DNA of 60,418 bases from Siculibacillus sp. (GCA_030247555.1 JAOTSD010000017.1:1-60418), one strand, 5' to 3'. Positions 31,777-42,256 are shown, counted from the first letter of the stretch. Notes: generated by a model not told the origin, from the letters alone. Translations and numbers: made by a program.

Positions 31777-31810
31777 GGGGTTGATCAAATATTCCTCACA
31801 GAACACGAGG

Positions 31811-32959
31811 TCACTTGGGTCGAGAAATCCGGACGATCGCAGGCGCAATGAAAAGCTTTGGATATATCCCTTCGAATGGGATCAATATTTCCGCCTCTAC
31901 GAGTTTGTCTATTGTATTCTTGGCAGCTGGATATGTAACATTCAATCTCCTCTGTGCGTCTCTCACCGTTAGCGCCGGCCTTTCAAACAGATGATCGACC
32001 AATGTGATAGCCCCTGCGGATCTTCCCAAATTTGCGGCTTTTGCCCGGTATTCAGCTTGCAGATCAATGAGGCGATCGATTATTTCGATCGCTTCTCGGC
32101 AACTCTCTGCCAATTTCTCGAAAAAGAAATTGATCCATTCTGCCCATGCCCCACGAGATGATACACCATACATCAAATCAATATAATTATTCTTATATTT
32201 CTCAAGAGTCGGGCTCATGTAGAGAATTGGCATATCCAAGAGGCCAGAATGTACGGCCATCAGAGAAATCAACATACGTCCTACGCGCCCATTGCCATCC
32301 GCAAACGGATGTATCGCTTCAATCTGATAGTGTACGAGCGCTAGGTCGATCAGAGGTGTTGGGAAATCGGTAGTCTCGCGGTTGATGTAGGCTTCCAGTT
32401 GGTCCATGCAGGTCATCGTTTCGGCGGCCGGCGGGGGAACGAACCTGGCTTTGTCGATGGTGATACCACCGATCCAATTCTGTTCTTTCTTGTATTCGCC
32501 TGGGCGCTTGTTCGCGCCTCGTGCGCCGCTCAGACCACTGAGGAGAGTTTGATGTGCCGACTTCAGAACTCGATGTGAAATCGGGAGCTTATCGAGCATC
32601 TCGAGCGAACTCGATAATGCATCCAGATAATTATAAACCTCACGTGTCGAATCGTCAGGGTTTGTCTTCACGCCCGCTTCGGCAAGAAGAAGTTCGTCAT
32701 CAGTTGTGAACGTACCTTCCATCGCCGATGAGGTCAGGGCTTCCCGCCGCTGCAATGGGCGCACCAAAACATACGGATTCTGAAGACGACGGCACGCACC
32801 TTTGAGTTCGCCGATGGCCTGCATTGCAGAAGCCATCGAGAGGGCGATTGAACCGAGATCGATTTTCGGCGGGAGCGGTGCCGGCACAAATGCTGACGCA
32901 TGTTCCAACGTCGGAATAAGCGTACCGGTTGTAGAGTCGATGAAATCAGCGGCATCCAT
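31811..32959 (-). CDS. Fic-domain AMPylator with N-terminal inhibitory helix and C-terminal winged helix
   Basis: A 382-residue Fic protein that probably transfers AMP from ATP to a target protein. In order: an N-terminal Fic_N region whose inhibitory motif (S/T)xxxE(G/N) is S77-SAM-E81-G82; the Fic core with the complete catalytic motif HPFADGNGRVGR (H217 to R228); and a C-terminal winged helix (about 310-375; LTVRDAQRRLNVTYPAAKNTIDKL). This is the class II (SoFic-like) layout, self-inhibited until the glutamate swings away. The ATG at 32959 follows AGGGGA; the ATG at 33007 lies upstream of the likely -10. The gene is distinctly AT-rich with rare-codon use unlike its neighbours, and has no antitoxin gene beside it, so it is likely acquired. 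Confidence 0.92.
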   Translation of the reverse strand: MDAADFIDSTTGTLIPTLEHASAFVPAPLPPKIDLGSIALSMASAMQAIGELKGACRRLQNPYVLVRPLQRREALTSSAMEGTFTTDDELLLAEAGVKTNPDDSTREVYNYLDALSSSLEMLDKLPISHRVLKSAHQTLLSGLSGARGANKRPGEYKKEQNWIGGITIDKARFVPPPAAETMTCMDQLEAYINRETTDFPTPLIDLALVHYQIEAIHPFADGNGRVGRMLISLMAVHSGLLDMPILYMSPTLEKYKNNYIDLMYGVSSRGAWAEWINFFFEKLAESCREAIEIIDRLIDLQAEYRAKAANLGRSAGAITLVDHLFERPALTVRDAQRRLNVTYPAAKNTIDKLVEAEILIPFEGIYPKLFIAPAIVRISRPK

Positions 32960-32969
32960 TGTGGTGTCC

Positions 32970-32997
32970 CCTATAATGCCGAGTTGCAAATTATAGG
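32970..32997 (-). promoter_or_regulatory. promoter and operator-like inverted repeat of the fic gene
   Basis: Perfect 8-bp inverted repeat CCTATAAT and ATTATAGG with a 12-base spacer. On the minus strand one arm contains a perfect -10 box TATAAT (32990-32995), and the other arm covers the region just before the ribosome-binding site. The -35 region is weak (TTTTAA-like). A protein binding both arms would block transcription; the winged helix of the Fic protein itself is a natural candidate, by inference. Confidence 0.6.
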
Positions 32998-33190
32998 CTG
33001 GATCCACAAACTTTAAAATGCCGCGCCGACCTATATGGAACTAGAACGGACGGGCGACAATCAGGCGGGACGGACACGACCCACATGGAATTTGTATCGC
33101 ACGGTCGACTCGGCGCGCGGAGAAGAACTCGGAAAGGCCGAGGGATCGCGATCGTCCGCAATCGCCCCGGCCCCAGTCCTTCGCCGGCCC

Positions 33191-34495
33191 TCACAGGATG
33201 AAGCGGCTCAGATCGGCGTTCTTCGCCAGTTCGCCGATGTTCGCCTTCACGTGGGCGGCGTCGATGACGATGGTCTCGCCGGAGCGGTCCGGGGCGGTGA
33301 AGGAGATGTCGTCGAGGATGCGCTCCATCACCGTCTGGAGACGGCGCGCGCCGATGTTCTCGACCGACCCGTTGATCTCCACCGCGACCGAGGCGATCTC
33401 GGTGATGGCGTCGGGGGTGATGTCGAGGGTGATGCCCTCGGTCGCCATCAGCGCCACGTATTGCTTGATCAGGCTCGCCTCGGTGTCGGTGAGGATGCGC
33501 TCGAAGTCTTCCCTGGTCAGCGGCTTCAGCTCGACGCGGATCGGCAGGCGGCCCTGCAGCTCGGGCAGCAAGTCGGCCGGCGTCGCCACGTGGAAGGCGC
33601 CGGAGGCGATGAAGAGGACGTGGTCGGTCTTCACCGGCCCGTATTTGGTCGACACCGTCGTGCCCTCGATCAGCGGCAGCAGGTCACGCTGGACGCCCTC
33701 GCGGGAGACGTCGGCGCCGGCGCGGCCGTCGTGGGCGCAGATCTTGTCGATCTCGTCGAGGAAGACGATGCCGTTCTCCTCGACGGCGCGCACCGCCTCC
33801 GCCGTCACCTGCTCCTGATCGACGAGCTTGTCGCTCTCTTCCGCCAGCAACAGCTCGTAGCTGTCGGCGACCAGCACCTTGCGGGTCTTCTTCATGCCGC
33901 CGAAAGCCTTTCCGAGCATGTCGCCGAGGTTCATCACCCCGATCGAACCACCCTGCATGCCCGGCAGGTCGAAGCTCGGCATCTGCGGTTGGGCGGAGAC
34001 CTCGACCTCGATCTCCTTGCCGGCGAGTTCGCCGCGGCGCAGCTTCTGGCGGAAGGCGTCGCGGGTCGTCGGCGAGGCCGACTTGCCGACCAGCGCGTCG
34101 AGGACGCGCTCCTCCGCCGCCAGCTCGGCCTTGGCCTTCACTTCGGCGCGCTTCCTCGCCTTGACGAGGCCGATGCCGACCTCGACCAGATCGCGGACGA
34201 TGCTGTCGACGTCGCGGCCGACGTAGCCCACTTCGGTGAACTTGGTCGCCTCCACCTTGAGAAAGGGCGCGTCGGCGAGCTTGGCCAGCCGGCGGGAGAT
34301 CTCGGTCTTGCCGACGCCGGTCGGGCCGATCATCAGGATGTTCTTGGGCAGAACCTCCTCCTTCAGCGGACCGGTGAGCTGCTGGCGGCGCCAGCGGTTC
34401 CGGAGCGCGATGGCGACGGCGCGCTTGGCGTCCTTCTGGCCGACGATGAAGCGGTCGAGTTCGGAGACGATCTCGCGCGGCGAGAAATCGGTCAT
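33191..34495 (-). CDS. hslU: HslU (ClpY), ATPase subunit of the HslVU protease
   Basis: A 434-residue AAA+ unfoldase that feeds substrates into HslV. Walker A is GPTGVGKT, the pore motif [10 protein letters not shown] is present, Walker B is [11 protein letters not shown], and the C-terminus ends DLSRFIL, the tail that docks into HslV; the inserted I domain lies around residues 110-230. All catalytic features are intact. It overlaps the preceding membrane-protein gene by four bases (ATGA), at the end of a leftward hslV-X-hslU unit. Downstream are 180 bp of intergenic sequence, then the fic gene. Confidence 0.97.
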   Translation of the reverse strand: MTDFSPREIVSELDRFIVGQKDAKRAVAIALRNRWRRQQLTGPLKEEVLPKNILMIGPTGVGKTEISRRLAKLADAPFLKVEATKFTEVGYVGRDVDSIVRDLVEVGIGLVKARKRAEVKAKAELAAEERVLDALVGKSASPTTRDAFRQKLRRGELAGKEIEVEVSAQPQMPSFDLPGMQGGSIGVMNLGDMLGKAFGGMKKTRKVLVADSYELLLAEESDKLVDQEQVTAEAVRAVEENGIVFLDEIDKICAHDGRAGADVSREGVQRDLLPLIEGTTVSTKYGPVKTDHVLFIASGAFHVATPADLLPELQGRLPIRVELKPLTREDFERILTDTEASLIKQYVALMATEGITLDITPDAITEIASVAVEINGSVENIGARRLQTVMERILDDISFTAPDRSGETIVIDAAHVKANIGELAKNADLSRFIL

Positions 34496-35547
34496 GAGCG
34501 GGATCCCTGAGGCGAAGCGGGAAGGGGCACGAGGGCTCGGACGGAAGCCGGCGCGAGGCGGAGCGCCGCGGCGCGCAAGGGGCGCCAACCGACCGCGATG
34601 ACGAGGATGACGGCGCCGACCACCCCGACGGTGAGCGGCGCGCCGACCGACGGGGTCCACCCCGAGCGCTCGATCAACACGCCGATCGACACGCCGAGAT
34701 AGAGCAGGCCGGAGACGAGCAGCGCCCGGCGGTCGACCACCAGGGCGACGAAGGCGATCACCACGAACAGCGCCAGGACGAAGCCGGCCTCGCCGACGCC
34801 GATCGAGTCGAGGTCGATCCCGGCGATGGAGATCGCCGGATGGACGATCAACGGCGAGGCGAGGAGATGCAGCCAGAAGGCGACGTCGGTGCGCCGGGTG
34901 CGGCGCTCGCGGTCGGAAGCGTCCCACCACATGGCGAGGGCGAAGACGACGAGCCCGAGCGGCAGGAGCACCGCATCGCGATGGGCGTCGAAGAAGCCGG
35001 GCGCGACGGCCTGCAACAGGGCGAGGACCATGATCCCGGCGCCGGCGGTCGCCGCCGCCACCGAGATCGGCACCCCGAAGCGCCGCCAGTGAACCCAGCC
35101 GACGGCGAAGGCCGTCGCCGCGCCGACGATCGCGGCGAGATTCTTCATCCCGGCGACATCACCGGCGAAGGTCCCGGCGACACCGGCGGCGCCGACCAAC
35201 AGCGCGGTGAGCGCGATGCTCGGGAAGGCCATGCGCCAGCGCCGCGAGAACAGTTCCGACAGGCCCCAAGCGAGCAGGGCGACGGCCGCCGCCGCCAATC
35301 CGGGTCGGCCGCGGCCGACGACGAAGGCGAGGCCGCCGGCGAGGAGCAGGATGCCGAGGGTGACGAAGATGTCGTTGAAGGAGGTGACGAAGCGCACCTC
35401 CTCCTCGTCGGCGCGCGGCGCAGCGACGCGCCGTCCCTCGACGAAGGTGACGAACGCCTCGGCCGAGGCGGCCGGGAGGACACCCGCGGCGACGGCGGCC
35501 GCGAGATCCTCCTCGTCGAAACCGCGGGGGCGGGGCGTGTCGCTCAT
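34492..35547 (-). CDS. polytopic membrane protein coupled between hslV and hslU
   Basis: A 351-residue protein with a soluble N-terminal region (residues 1-55, [25 protein letters not shown]) resembling the N-terminus of DUF2157-type proteins, then around ten hydrophobic segments of 17-22 residues to the end. I do not recognise a function. It overlaps hslV and hslU by ATGA junctions at both ends, so its synthesis should be coupled to both. In better-known relatives hslV and hslU are adjacent or separated by a GNAT gene, so this arrangement is unusual. A role in protease targeting at the membrane is only a guess. Confidence 0.78.
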   Translation of the reverse strand: MSDTPRPRGFDEEDLAAAVAAGVLPAASAEAFVTFVEGRRVAAPRADEEEVRFVTSFNDIFVTLGILLLAGGLAFVVGRGRPGLAAAAVALLAWGLSELFSRRWRMAFPSIALTALLVGAAGVAGTFAGDVAGMKNLAAIVGAATAFAVGWVHWRRFGVPISVAAATAGAGIMVLALLQAVAPGFFDAHRDAVLLPLGLVVFALAMWWDASDRERRTRRTDVAFWLHLLASPLIVHPAISIAGIDLDSIGVGEAGFVLALFVVIAFVALVVDRRALLVSGLLYLGVSIGVLIERSGWTPSVGAPLTVGVVGAVILVIAVGWRPLRAAALRLAPASVRALVPLPASPQGSRS

Positions 35548-36106
35548 GCGCCGAGGCTCTCCACCACGACGTTGTGGTTGGTGTAGACGCAGATGTCGGC
35601 GGCGATCCGCATCGCCCGGCGGGCGATCTGCTCGGCGTCGAGATCCAGATCGATCAGCGCCTTGGCGGCGGCGAGCGCGTAGGAACCCCCCGAGCCGATG
35701 CCGGCGACGCCGTCCTCGGGCTCCAGGACGTCGCCGGTGCCGGTCAGCACCAGAGTGGTCTTGTCGTCGGCGACGATCATCATCGCTTCGAGGCGGCGCA
35801 GATAGCGGTCGGTGCGCCAGTCCTTGGCGAGCTCGACGCAGGCGCGGGTGAGCTGCCCGGGGTATTGCTCGAGCTTCTTCTCCAGCCGCTCGAACAGGGT
35901 GAAGGCGTCGGCGGGGCGCCGGCGAAACCGCCGATGACGTCGCCGCGGCCGATCGGCCGGACCTTGCGGGCGGAGTGTTTGATCACCGTCGCCCCGAGGG
36001 TCACCTGCCCGTCGCCGGCGATGACGACGCGGCCACCCTTCCTCACCGCCAGGATGGTCGTGCCGTGCCAGGATTCGGGACCGGAGGCGGCGGGGGCATG
36101 GGTCAT
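35544..36106 (-). pseudogene. hslV: hslV with a one-base deletion (frameshifted HslV/ClpQ peptidase)
   Basis: The N-terminal part reads [25 protein letters not shown] with the catalytic Thr after a propeptide ending in HG, and continues to [10 protein letters not shown]. Normal HslV then has [18 protein letters not shown], but here one base is missing near 35914-35915 (GGCGCC-CCGCCGACG where GGCGCC-ACCGCCGAC is expected), and the rest continues intact in the next frame to VVVESLGA. In the original frame translation would stop after 108 residues at 35780. Everything after the lesion is well conserved, so the deletion is recent or a sequencing error. If real, HslU lacks its peptidase. Starts 35 bases after a candidate promoter start point. 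Confidence 0.88.
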
Positions 36107-36147
36107 GGGAAGCTCCGCTGGGTCGGCACGCCGGCCGAGATCGCCCC

Positions 36148-36176
36148 AATGTAGGTACGGCGCGGCCGGATGCAAA
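36148..36176 (-). promoter_or_regulatory. candidate hslV operon promoter, possibly heat-shock type
   Basis: On the minus strand TTTGCA (36176-36171) and TACATT (36153-36148), 17 bases apart, four-of-six matches each. The -10 side reads CCTACAT, close to the CYTATnT seen for alphaproteobacterial RpoH promoters, which would suit hslVU. The RpoH reading is tentative. Confidence 0.45.
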
Positions 36177-36177
36177 C

Positions 36178-36202
36178 GCCGCCCGCGGCGGACGCGGGCG
36201 GC
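36178..36202 (-). terminator. trpS terminator adjoining the hslV promoter
   Basis: Perfect 10-bp stem GCCGCCCGCG (36178-36187) and CGCGGGCGGC (36193-36202), five-base loop, 47 bases after the trpS stop. On the minus strand GTTTGC follows, and those bases begin the -35 box of hslV, so terminator and promoter are packed together. Confidence 0.6.
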
Positions 36203-36248
36203 GATCGATCGGTCGAACGGCGGAGGCCCGGCGTCGCCGGCGGCCGGA

Positions 36249-37310
36249 TCAGCGCAGGAAGCCGATGATGTCCTTGACCGCGTCCATCACCGGGCGGGCG
36301 ATCGCCGAAGCGCGCTCGGCGCCGTCCCTCAGGACGGCGTCGATGTGGGCGGTGTCGTCCATAAGACGCTTCATCTCGGCCCCGACCGGGCCGAGCCTGT
36401 CGACCGCCAGTTCGGTCAAGGCCGCCTTGAAGCCGGAGAACTGGCCGCCGCCGAACTGGCCGAGGACGTCGGCGGTCGACCGGCCGGAGAGCGCGGCGTA
36501 GATGCCGACGAGGTTCTGCGCCTCGGGACGGCCGGCTAGACCCTCGATCTCGCTCGGCAGCGGTTCGGGGTCGGTCTTGGCCTTGCGCAGCTTGGCGGCG
36601 ATGGTATCGCGGTCGTCGGTGAGGTTGATGCGGGAGAGGTCGGAAGGATCCGACTTCGACATCTTCTTGGTGCCGTCGCGCAGCGACATGACGCGCGTCG
36701 CCGGACCCTGGATCAACGGCTCGGTGAGCGGGAAGAATGCGTCCCCGAAGCCGTGCTCGGCGATCGCCTCGGCGAAGTCGTTGTTGAACTTCTGGGCGAT
36801 GTCGCGGGTGAGCTCCAGGTGCTGCTTCTGGTCCTCGCCGACCGGCACGTGGGTGGCACGGTAGACGAGGATGTCGGCGGCCATCAGCGTCGGGTAGGCG
36901 AAGAGGCCGAGCGAAGCGCGTTCGCGGTCCTTGCCGGCCTTCTCCTTGAACTGGGTCATCCGCTCCATCCAACCCATGCGGGCGACGCAGTTGAAGATCC
37001 ACGCGAGCTCGGCGTGTTCGGGGACGCGGCTCTGGTTGAAGACGATGTGCTTCAGCGGATCGATGCCGGCGGCGAGGAAGGCGGCGGTCACCTCGCGGAT
37101 GTTGGCGCCGAGCTGCTTCGGCCCACCCCACACCGCCACCGGCTGGGTGATGGCGTGCAGATCGACGACGCAATAGACGCAGGAGAACGACTTCTGCATC
37201 TCGACGAAGCGCAGGATCGCCCCGAGGTAGTTGCCCAGATGCAGGTTGCCGGTGGGCTGCACGCCGGAGAAGACGCGGGGCTGGATGGCGGCTCGGCTGT
37301 CGTCGGTCAT
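36249..37310 (-). CDS. trpS: tryptophanyl-tRNA synthetase
   Basis: A 353-residue class I synthetase. The HIGH-type signature is [12 protein letters not shown] and the KMSKS signature is KKMSKSDPS; the N-terminal [11 protein letters not shown] and the mid-protein [34 protein letters not shown] segment are typical. The ATG at 37310 fits the family; an in-frame ATG at 37700 would extend into murJ sequence. It is the last gene of glnD-murJ-trpS, 44 bp after murJ. In relatives the next gene is usp-nfu; here it is hslV. Confidence 0.96.
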   Translation of the reverse strand: MTDDSRAAIQPRVFSGVQPTGNLHLGNYLGAILRFVEMQKSFSCVYCVVDLHAITQPVAVWGGPKQLGANIREVTAAFLAAGIDPLKHIVFNQSRVPEHAELAWIFNCVARMGWMERMTQFKEKAGKDRERASLGLFAYPTLMAADILVYRATHVPVGEDQKQHLELTRDIAQKFNNDFAEAIAEHGFGDAFFPLTEPLIQGPATRVMSLRDGTKKMSKSDPSDLSRINLTDDRDTIAAKLRKAKTDPEPLPSEIEGLAGRPEAQNLVGIYAALSGRSTADVLGQFGGGQFSGFKAALTELAVDRLGPVGAEMKRLMDDTAHIDAVLRDGAERASAIARPVMDAVKDIIGFLR

Positions 37311-37354
37311 CGGTCGGTTCCGTCTCGGCCACCACGGGATCGGCGGCGCGCGCG

Positions 37355-38962
37355 TTATGCGCGATCCTCCGGGCGTGGGCAAGACGCATCGTGATGGCGA
37401 TCGCCCTCGCGGCGGCGGAAAAACCGCGGGCGCGCGCCGTCGACCACACCGGTGGCGAAGATCAGGCCGGCGTGGACGGCGACACCGAGCCCGACGAGAC
37501 CGGCGAGCGTCCCCGACCGGACCAGCGCCGACCTGCCGAGGGCGAGCCAGGGTTCGACGAGCCCGTGAGCGAGGTGGACGACCACCGCCATCGCCAGCGC
37601 CGCCACCGCCAGTCGCGGCAGGCGTCGGACGAGAACGGCGTCGAAGTGCCAGAGGCGGCGGGTCCGGAGGCGAATGAGGAGCATCACGGCGTTGACCCAA
37701 CCGGCGGCGACCGTGGCGAGGGCGACGGCGAGCCAGCCGATCACCGGCGCGAAGGCGAGGGCGAGGGCGGCGTTGACCGCCACCGCGACGCCACCGATCA
37801 GCATCGGCGTCATCGTGTCCTCGCGGGCCTGGAAGACCGGCGTGAAGACGCGAACCAGAACGAAGGCCGGCAGGCCGAAGGCGAAGATTTCGAGCGCCCG
37901 GGCGGCGGCGAGGCGATCGGCGGCCGTGAAGGCGCCGCGCTCGAAGAGCACCGAGACGATCGGTTCGGCGAGGAGGGCGAGGGCGAGCGCGGCGGGCAGA
38001 GCCAGGGCGAGGGCGAATTCCAGCGCCCGGTTCTGCACGTCGCGGCCGGCGTCGGGGCCGCCTTCGCCGAGGCGATGGGCGATCTCCGGCAACAACACCT
38101 GCCCGACGGCGATGCCGACGACCCCGAGCGGCAGCTGGTAGAGGCGGTCGGCATAGTAGAGCCAGCTCACCGCCCCGGTGGTGGCCGAGGCGATGACGGT
38201 ACCGACGATCAGGTTGATCTCCGAAATCGCCCCACCGAGGAGACCGGGTAGTCCCAATCGAACGAGGCGCCGGATCTCCGGCGAAAGGCGCGGGGCGACG
38301 AGCGGTGGCGCGAGACCGGCGCGGACGACGGCGACCGCGAGGAGGGCGACCTGCGCCACGCCGCCCGCCACCACCGCCCAGGCGAGCAGGATCGCCGCGC
38401 GGTCGTGGTCGAACCCGCCGGCGACGAGGATGAACAGCAGAGCGGCGATCAGTCCCGCGTTCAACACCACCGGAGCGAGCGAGGGCACGAGGAAGCGGCG
38501 ATCGGCGATCATCGGGCCGGAGACGAGCGCCACCACCGTGACCAGCGCCAGATAGGGCAGGCAGATGCGGGCGAGGCGAATCGTCAGGTCGCGCTTGCCG
38601 GGATCGGCGGCGAAGCCGGGGGCGAGCAGATCGACGAGTTGCGGCGCGACGAGCATGGCGACGAGGGTGACGACCACCACCACCACCACCAGACCGGCCA
38701 GTGCTTCGCCGGTGAAGCGGCGGGCCGCGGCCTCGCCCGCTTCGGCGCGGCGGCGGACGTGGACGGGGACGAAGGCGGCGGCGAAGGCGCCCTCGGCGAA
38801 GAGGCGGCGGAAGAGATTGGGCAGGCGGAGGGCGACGAGGAAGGCGTCGGCCGCCGGACCACTGCCGAGGACGGCGGCGAGCCCGGTGTCGCGCAGGAAG
38901 CCGGCGACGCGCGAGACGAGCGTGGCGCCACCGACGGTGAGGACGTTGCGGAGGAGCGACAA
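37355..38962 (-). CDS. murJ: MurJ (MviN), lipid II flippase
   Basis: A 535-residue inner-membrane protein with about 14 helices of the MOP exporter fold that moves lipid II across the membrane for peptidoglycan synthesis. The N-terminus [24 protein letters not shown] and the conserved [23 protein letters not shown] stretch are diagnostic. The start codon is TTG at 38962, which matches the conserved first residues; no other start lies near and the ribosome-binding site is poor, so coupling to glnD 38 bp upstream is likely. The last 40 or so residues ([16 protein letters not shown] onward) are a basic cytoplasmic tail. Confidence 0.94.
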   Translation of the reverse strand: MSLLRNVLTVGGATLVSRVAGFLRDTGLAAVLGSGPAADAFLVALRLPNLFRRLFAEGAFAAAFVPVHVRRRAEAGEAAARRFTGEALAGLVVVVVVVTLVAMLVAPQLVDLLAPGFAADPGKRDLTIRLARICLPYLALVTVVALVSGPMIADRRFLVPSLAPVVLNAGLIAALLFILVAGGFDHDRAAILLAWAVVAGGVAQVALLAVAVVRAGLAPPLVAPRLSPEIRRLVRLGLPGLLGGAISEINLIVGTVIASATTGAVSWLYYADRLYQLPLGVVGIAVGQVLLPEIAHRLGEGGPDAGRDVQNRALEFALALALPAALALALLAEPIVSVLFERGAFTAADRLAAARALEIFAFGLPAFVLVRVFTPVFQAREDTMTPMLIGGVAVAVNAALALAFAPVIGWLAVALATVAAGWVNAVMLLIRLRTRRLWHFDAVLVRRLPRLAVAALAMAVVVHLAHGLVEPWLALGRSALVRSGTLAGLVGLGVAVHAGLIFATGVVDGARPRFFRRREGDRHHDASCPRPEDRA

Positions 38963-39000
38963 GGGCGCGGCGCCTGGGCTCGACGGTTGCGGGGGCGCCC

Positions 39001-41784
39001 TCAGGCGGTGAGACGTTCGGGCTTCTTGCGGTCCGACCCGTCGAAAGCGCGCAACAGATGCTCGCGGATGGTCTTCTCGCGCGACCGATTCTCGACCTTG
39101 TGGCCGAAGAGATCGGTCACGTAGAAGACGTCCACCACCCGCTCGCCGAAGGTGGCGATGTGGGCGGAGGCGATGTTGAGATTGAGGTCGGAGATCTCGC
39201 GAGTGAGATCGTGGAGCAGGCCCGGACGGTCGAGGCCGGAGACTTCGAGCACGGTGAAGCGGTCCGACCAGGAATTGTTGACCATCACGTCGGTCGGGAT
39301 GGTGAAGGCCTCGAGGCGGGCGCGGGAGGCGGTCTTGCGCGCCACCTGATCGGGCAGGCGTTCGACGCCCATCAGCGTCTTCTCGATCAGCGCCGAGATG
39401 CGCTGGCCGCGCCTCAGTTCGTCGTGATCGTCGGTGAATTCGCGACCGATGAAGATGGTGTCGAGCGCCAGTCCGTCGGTGGTGGTGTAGATCTGGGCAT
39501 CGACGATGTTGGAGCCGGCCACGGCGCAGGCCCCGGCGATGGCGGAAAGCAGGCGCGGGTGATCGTCGGCGAGAACGGTGATCTCGGTGACGCCTTCGAA
39601 GACGTGCGGCATGACCGAGGTGGCGAGTTTGCGGTTCTCGCGTGTCGCCCGTCGGATGAACTCGGCGTGGCGGATCTTGCGCGGCAGGTCGACGCGCAGC
39701 CAGTAGGGCGGATAGTGACGCTCGACGTAGGCCTGCTTCTCCTCCTCACTCCAGTCGACGAGCCGGTCGGAGAGTTCCTGCTTGGCGCGGGCGACACGCT
39801 GGTCGCGGCCGACCTGGGAATGGCCGCCGGCGAGATAGGGCTCGGTCTCGTAGTAGAGGGTGCGCAGCAGCTGGCCTTTCCAGCCGTTGAAGACTCCGGG
39901 GCCGACGGCGCGGATGTCGGCGACGGTGAGGCAATGGAGCAGCTTCAGCCGTTCCGGCGACTGCACGATCTCGGCGAAGGTCTCGATGGTGCGGCGGTCG
40001 TTGAGATCTCTTCCCTGCGCGACCGAACTCATCACCAGATGGTTCTCCACCAGCCAGGCGACGGAGTCGGTCTCCGCCGCGGTGAGCCCGAGCCGCGGAC
40101 AGAGGCGGCGGGCGATGGTGCCGCCGTAGAGCGAATGATCCTCCGGCCGGCCCTTGGCGATGTCGTGGAGGAAGGTCGCGACGAAGAGCACCTTGCGGTT
40201 CTGGATGCCGGAGAAGAGCTCGGTGGCGAGCGGCACCTCTTCGGCGATGGTGCCCTTCTCGATCGCCGACAGTTCGCCGATCGAGCGCAGCAGATGCTCG
40301 TCGACGGTGTAGTGGTGATACATGTTGAACTGCATCATCGCGACGATCCGGCCGAAATCCGGAACGAATCGGCCGAGCACGCCGGTCTCGTTCATGCGCC
40401 GGAGAACGCGTTCGGGATCGTGGCGGGAGGCGACGATGTCGAGGAAGAGCCGGTTGGCGGTCTCATCGGTCCGCAGCCGGTCGTCGATCAGGCGCAACGA
40501 GCGAGTGATCAACTGCAGCACGTCGGGGTGGAAGTCGAGGTTGTTGCGGTCGGCTTCGTGGAAGATGCGGATCAGTTCGACCGGGTCGCGCTCGAAGACG
40601 TGGACGTCGGCGACGTTGATGCGCGCGTGATCGACGACGAAGGTCTCGCCGTTGCCCTTGGGCTTGCGGCGGCGGGTGAAGCGGCCGAAGAAGCGGTTGA
40701 GCACCGGGGCCTGCTTGACGTGCTCCTCCTCCAGCGCGGCGCAGAAGATCAGCGTCAGGTCGCCGACGTTCTTGGCGAAGAGGAAGTAGTGCTTCATGAA
40801 GCGCTCGACCGCGCGCAGGCCGGCCTTGTCCTGATAGCCGAGGCGGGCGGCGATCTCGCGCTGGAGGTCGAAGGAGAGGCGCTCCTCGGCCCGGTTGGTG
40901 GCGAAGTGCATGTGGCAGCGCACGCCCCACAGGAAGTCGTCGCAGCGCTCGAAGCGGCGGTACTCGGCGCGCGAGAACACGCCCGCGGCGATCAGGTCGT
41001 GGGTGTTCTTCACCCGGTAGAAGTACTTGGCGATCCAGAACAGGGTCTGCAGATCGCGCAGGCCCCCCTTGCCCTCCTTGATGTTGGGCTCGACCAGATA
41101 GCGGCTCATCCCTTGGCGCTTGTGGCGCTCGTCGCGCTCGGCCAGCTTGGCGGCGATGTAGTCGCGACCCGTCCCCTGCACCACGTCGCGGTCGAAGCGC
41201 ATCTCCAGTTCGGCGAAGAGCGGTCCGTCGCCCCAGATGTAGCGGGCCTCGAGGATGGCGGTGCGGATGGTCAGATCGGAGCGCGACAGGCGGATGCACT
41301 CCTCGACGTTGCGGGTGGCGTGACCGACCTTCAGACCCATGTCCCACAACATGTAGAGGATGTATTCGACGACGCTCTCGCCCCAGGGCGTCTGCTTGTA
41401 GGGCAGGATGAACAGGAGATCGATGTCCGATCCCGGCGCCAGCGTCGCCCGGCCGTAGCCGCCGACCGCGGCGATCGACATGCGCTCGGCCGAGGACGGG
41501 TTCTTCACCGGATAGACGTGCTCGACGGCGAAATCATAGATCACCCGGATCAGCTCGTCCTGGACGTGGGAGAGCCGTTCGGCGCAGCGCACGCCGCGCT
41601 TGTCGGCGAGGAGCAGGTCGTGGATCCGGGCGCGCGCCTCGAGACGCACTTCCTTGAGGATGGCGAGAGCCTTGGCGCGGACCGCCGGATTGCCGCCGTC
41701 GGCGCCCTCGGCGACCAGACCGGAGAGGCGACGACGCAGGTCGTCGGTGTCGATCAATCCCGCGATATGGTCCGATGCGGCCAT
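39001..41784 (-). CDS. glnD: GlnD, bifunctional PII uridylyltransferase/uridylyl-removing enzyme
   Basis: A 927-residue nitrogen sensor that uridylylates PII at low glutamine and removes UMP at high glutamine. The nucleotidyltransferase motif is [21 protein letters not shown]; an HD hydrolase domain follows with [14 protein letters not shown] and VENHLVMSS; two C-terminal ACT domains bind glutamine ([19 protein letters not shown] and [20 protein letters not shown]). The ATG at 41784 gives the normal start. It heads glnD-murJ-trpS, all leftward; maeB and mutS are near on the other side, as in rhizobia. Confidence 0.96.
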   Translation of the reverse strand: MAASDHIAGLIDTDDLRRRLSGLVAEGADGGNPAVRAKALAILKEVRLEARARIHDLLLADKRGVRCAERLSHVQDELIRVIYDFAVEHVYPVKNPSSAERMSIAAVGGYGRATLAPGSDIDLLFILPYKQTPWGESVVEYILYMLWDMGLKVGHATRNVEECIRLSRSDLTIRTAILEARYIWGDGPLFAELEMRFDRDVVQGTGRDYIAAKLAERDERHKRQGMSRYLVEPNIKEGKGGLRDLQTLFWIAKYFYRVKNTHDLIAAGVFSRAEYRRFERCDDFLWGVRCHMHFATNRAEERLSFDLQREIAARLGYQDKAGLRAVERFMKHYFLFAKNVGDLTLIFCAALEEEHVKQAPVLNRFFGRFTRRRKPKGNGETFVVDHARINVADVHVFERDPVELIRIFHEADRNNLDFHPDVLQLITRSLRLIDDRLRTDETANRLFLDIVASRHDPERVLRRMNETGVLGRFVPDFGRIVAMMQFNMYHHYTVDEHLLRSIGELSAIEKGTIAEEVPLATELFSGIQNRKVLFVATFLHDIAKGRPEDHSLYGGTIARRLCPRLGLTAAETDSVAWLVENHLVMSSVAQGRDLNDRRTIETFAEIVQSPERLKLLHCLTVADIRAVGPGVFNGWKGQLLRTLYYETEPYLAGGHSQVGRDQRVARAKQELSDRLVDWSEEEKQAYVERHYPPYWLRVDLPRKIRHAEFIRRATRENRKLATSVMPHVFEGVTEITVLADDHPRLLSAIAGACAVAGSNIVDAQIYTTTDGLALDTIFIGREFTDDHDELRRGQRISALIEKTLMGVERLPDQVARKTASRARLEAFTIPTDVMVNNSWSDRFTVLEVSGLDRPGLLHDLTREISDLNLNIASAHIATFGERVVDVFYVTDLFGHKVENRSREKTIREHLLRAFDGSDRKKPERLTA

Positions 41785-41942
41785 CCGTGCTCCGATTCTC
41801 GCCGAGGAGTCGGTGGGAACGTGCTCCGCCCCGCCTCGTGTCCCGGGCGAAAATAGCCGTCCACCGCATCGCTTTCCATCGCCGATCGACGGTGCGACCG
41901 GAAATTTCGGCGGCGGGCGCCGCGACTGCGACCATCGGACCT

Positions 41943-41962
41943 CTTACGTCGGAACACGTAAG
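41943..41962. promoter_or_regulatory. inverted repeat upstream of a small membrane protein gene
   Basis: CTTACGT (41943-41949) and ACGTAAG (41956-41962) with a six-base spacer, 120 bases before the small gene at 42083 and 159 bases before the glnD start on the other strand. It has the form of a dimer-binding operator. The rest of the 298-bp glnD gap holds nothing I can name. Confidence 0.4.
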
Positions 41963-42082
41963 CATCTATCCGGATCCGCCGCACGCCATCCCGGTGCGGC
42001 GCGACCAGGGGACGGCAGGCGCGGACGGCGCCACGCCCGACGATCCGATGTCGTGCCGGCGGCTCGATCCGAGGAGGAACAC

Positions 42083-42256
42083 ATGATCGCACTCGTACTC
42101 GCGGCGGTTCTCGTCGCCTACGTCGCCGCCGTCGTCGTCTGGGGTTACCCGGCCCTGATCATCGGACTGCTGATCGCCGTCGCCCTCGCCTTCGTCGTGA
42201 TCCTCGCCTTCACCGGTGACGGCCTCGTCGCCAAGAAGGGCGGTGCCGGGCACTGA
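42083..42256 (+). CDS. small hydrophobic membrane protein (57 aa)
   Basis: A 57-residue protein with two hydrophobic helices (about residues 2-20 and 24-45) joined by WGYPALI and a short tail GDGLVAKKGGAGH. A strong GAGGAGGAACAC ribosome-binding site precedes the ATG, which is the main evidence that it is real. I do not recognise a family. It is followed 200 bp later by another small membrane protein with its own promoter candidate. Confidence 0.7.
   Translation: MIALVLAAVLVAYVAAVVVWGYPALIIGLLIAVALAFVVILAFTGDGLVAKKGGAGH

Noticed and set aside
31781-31972. Short + strand frame beside the fic stop codon
   Set aside because: It lies antisense within the fic coding region and has no ribosome-binding site; the AT-rich composition alone makes such frames likely.
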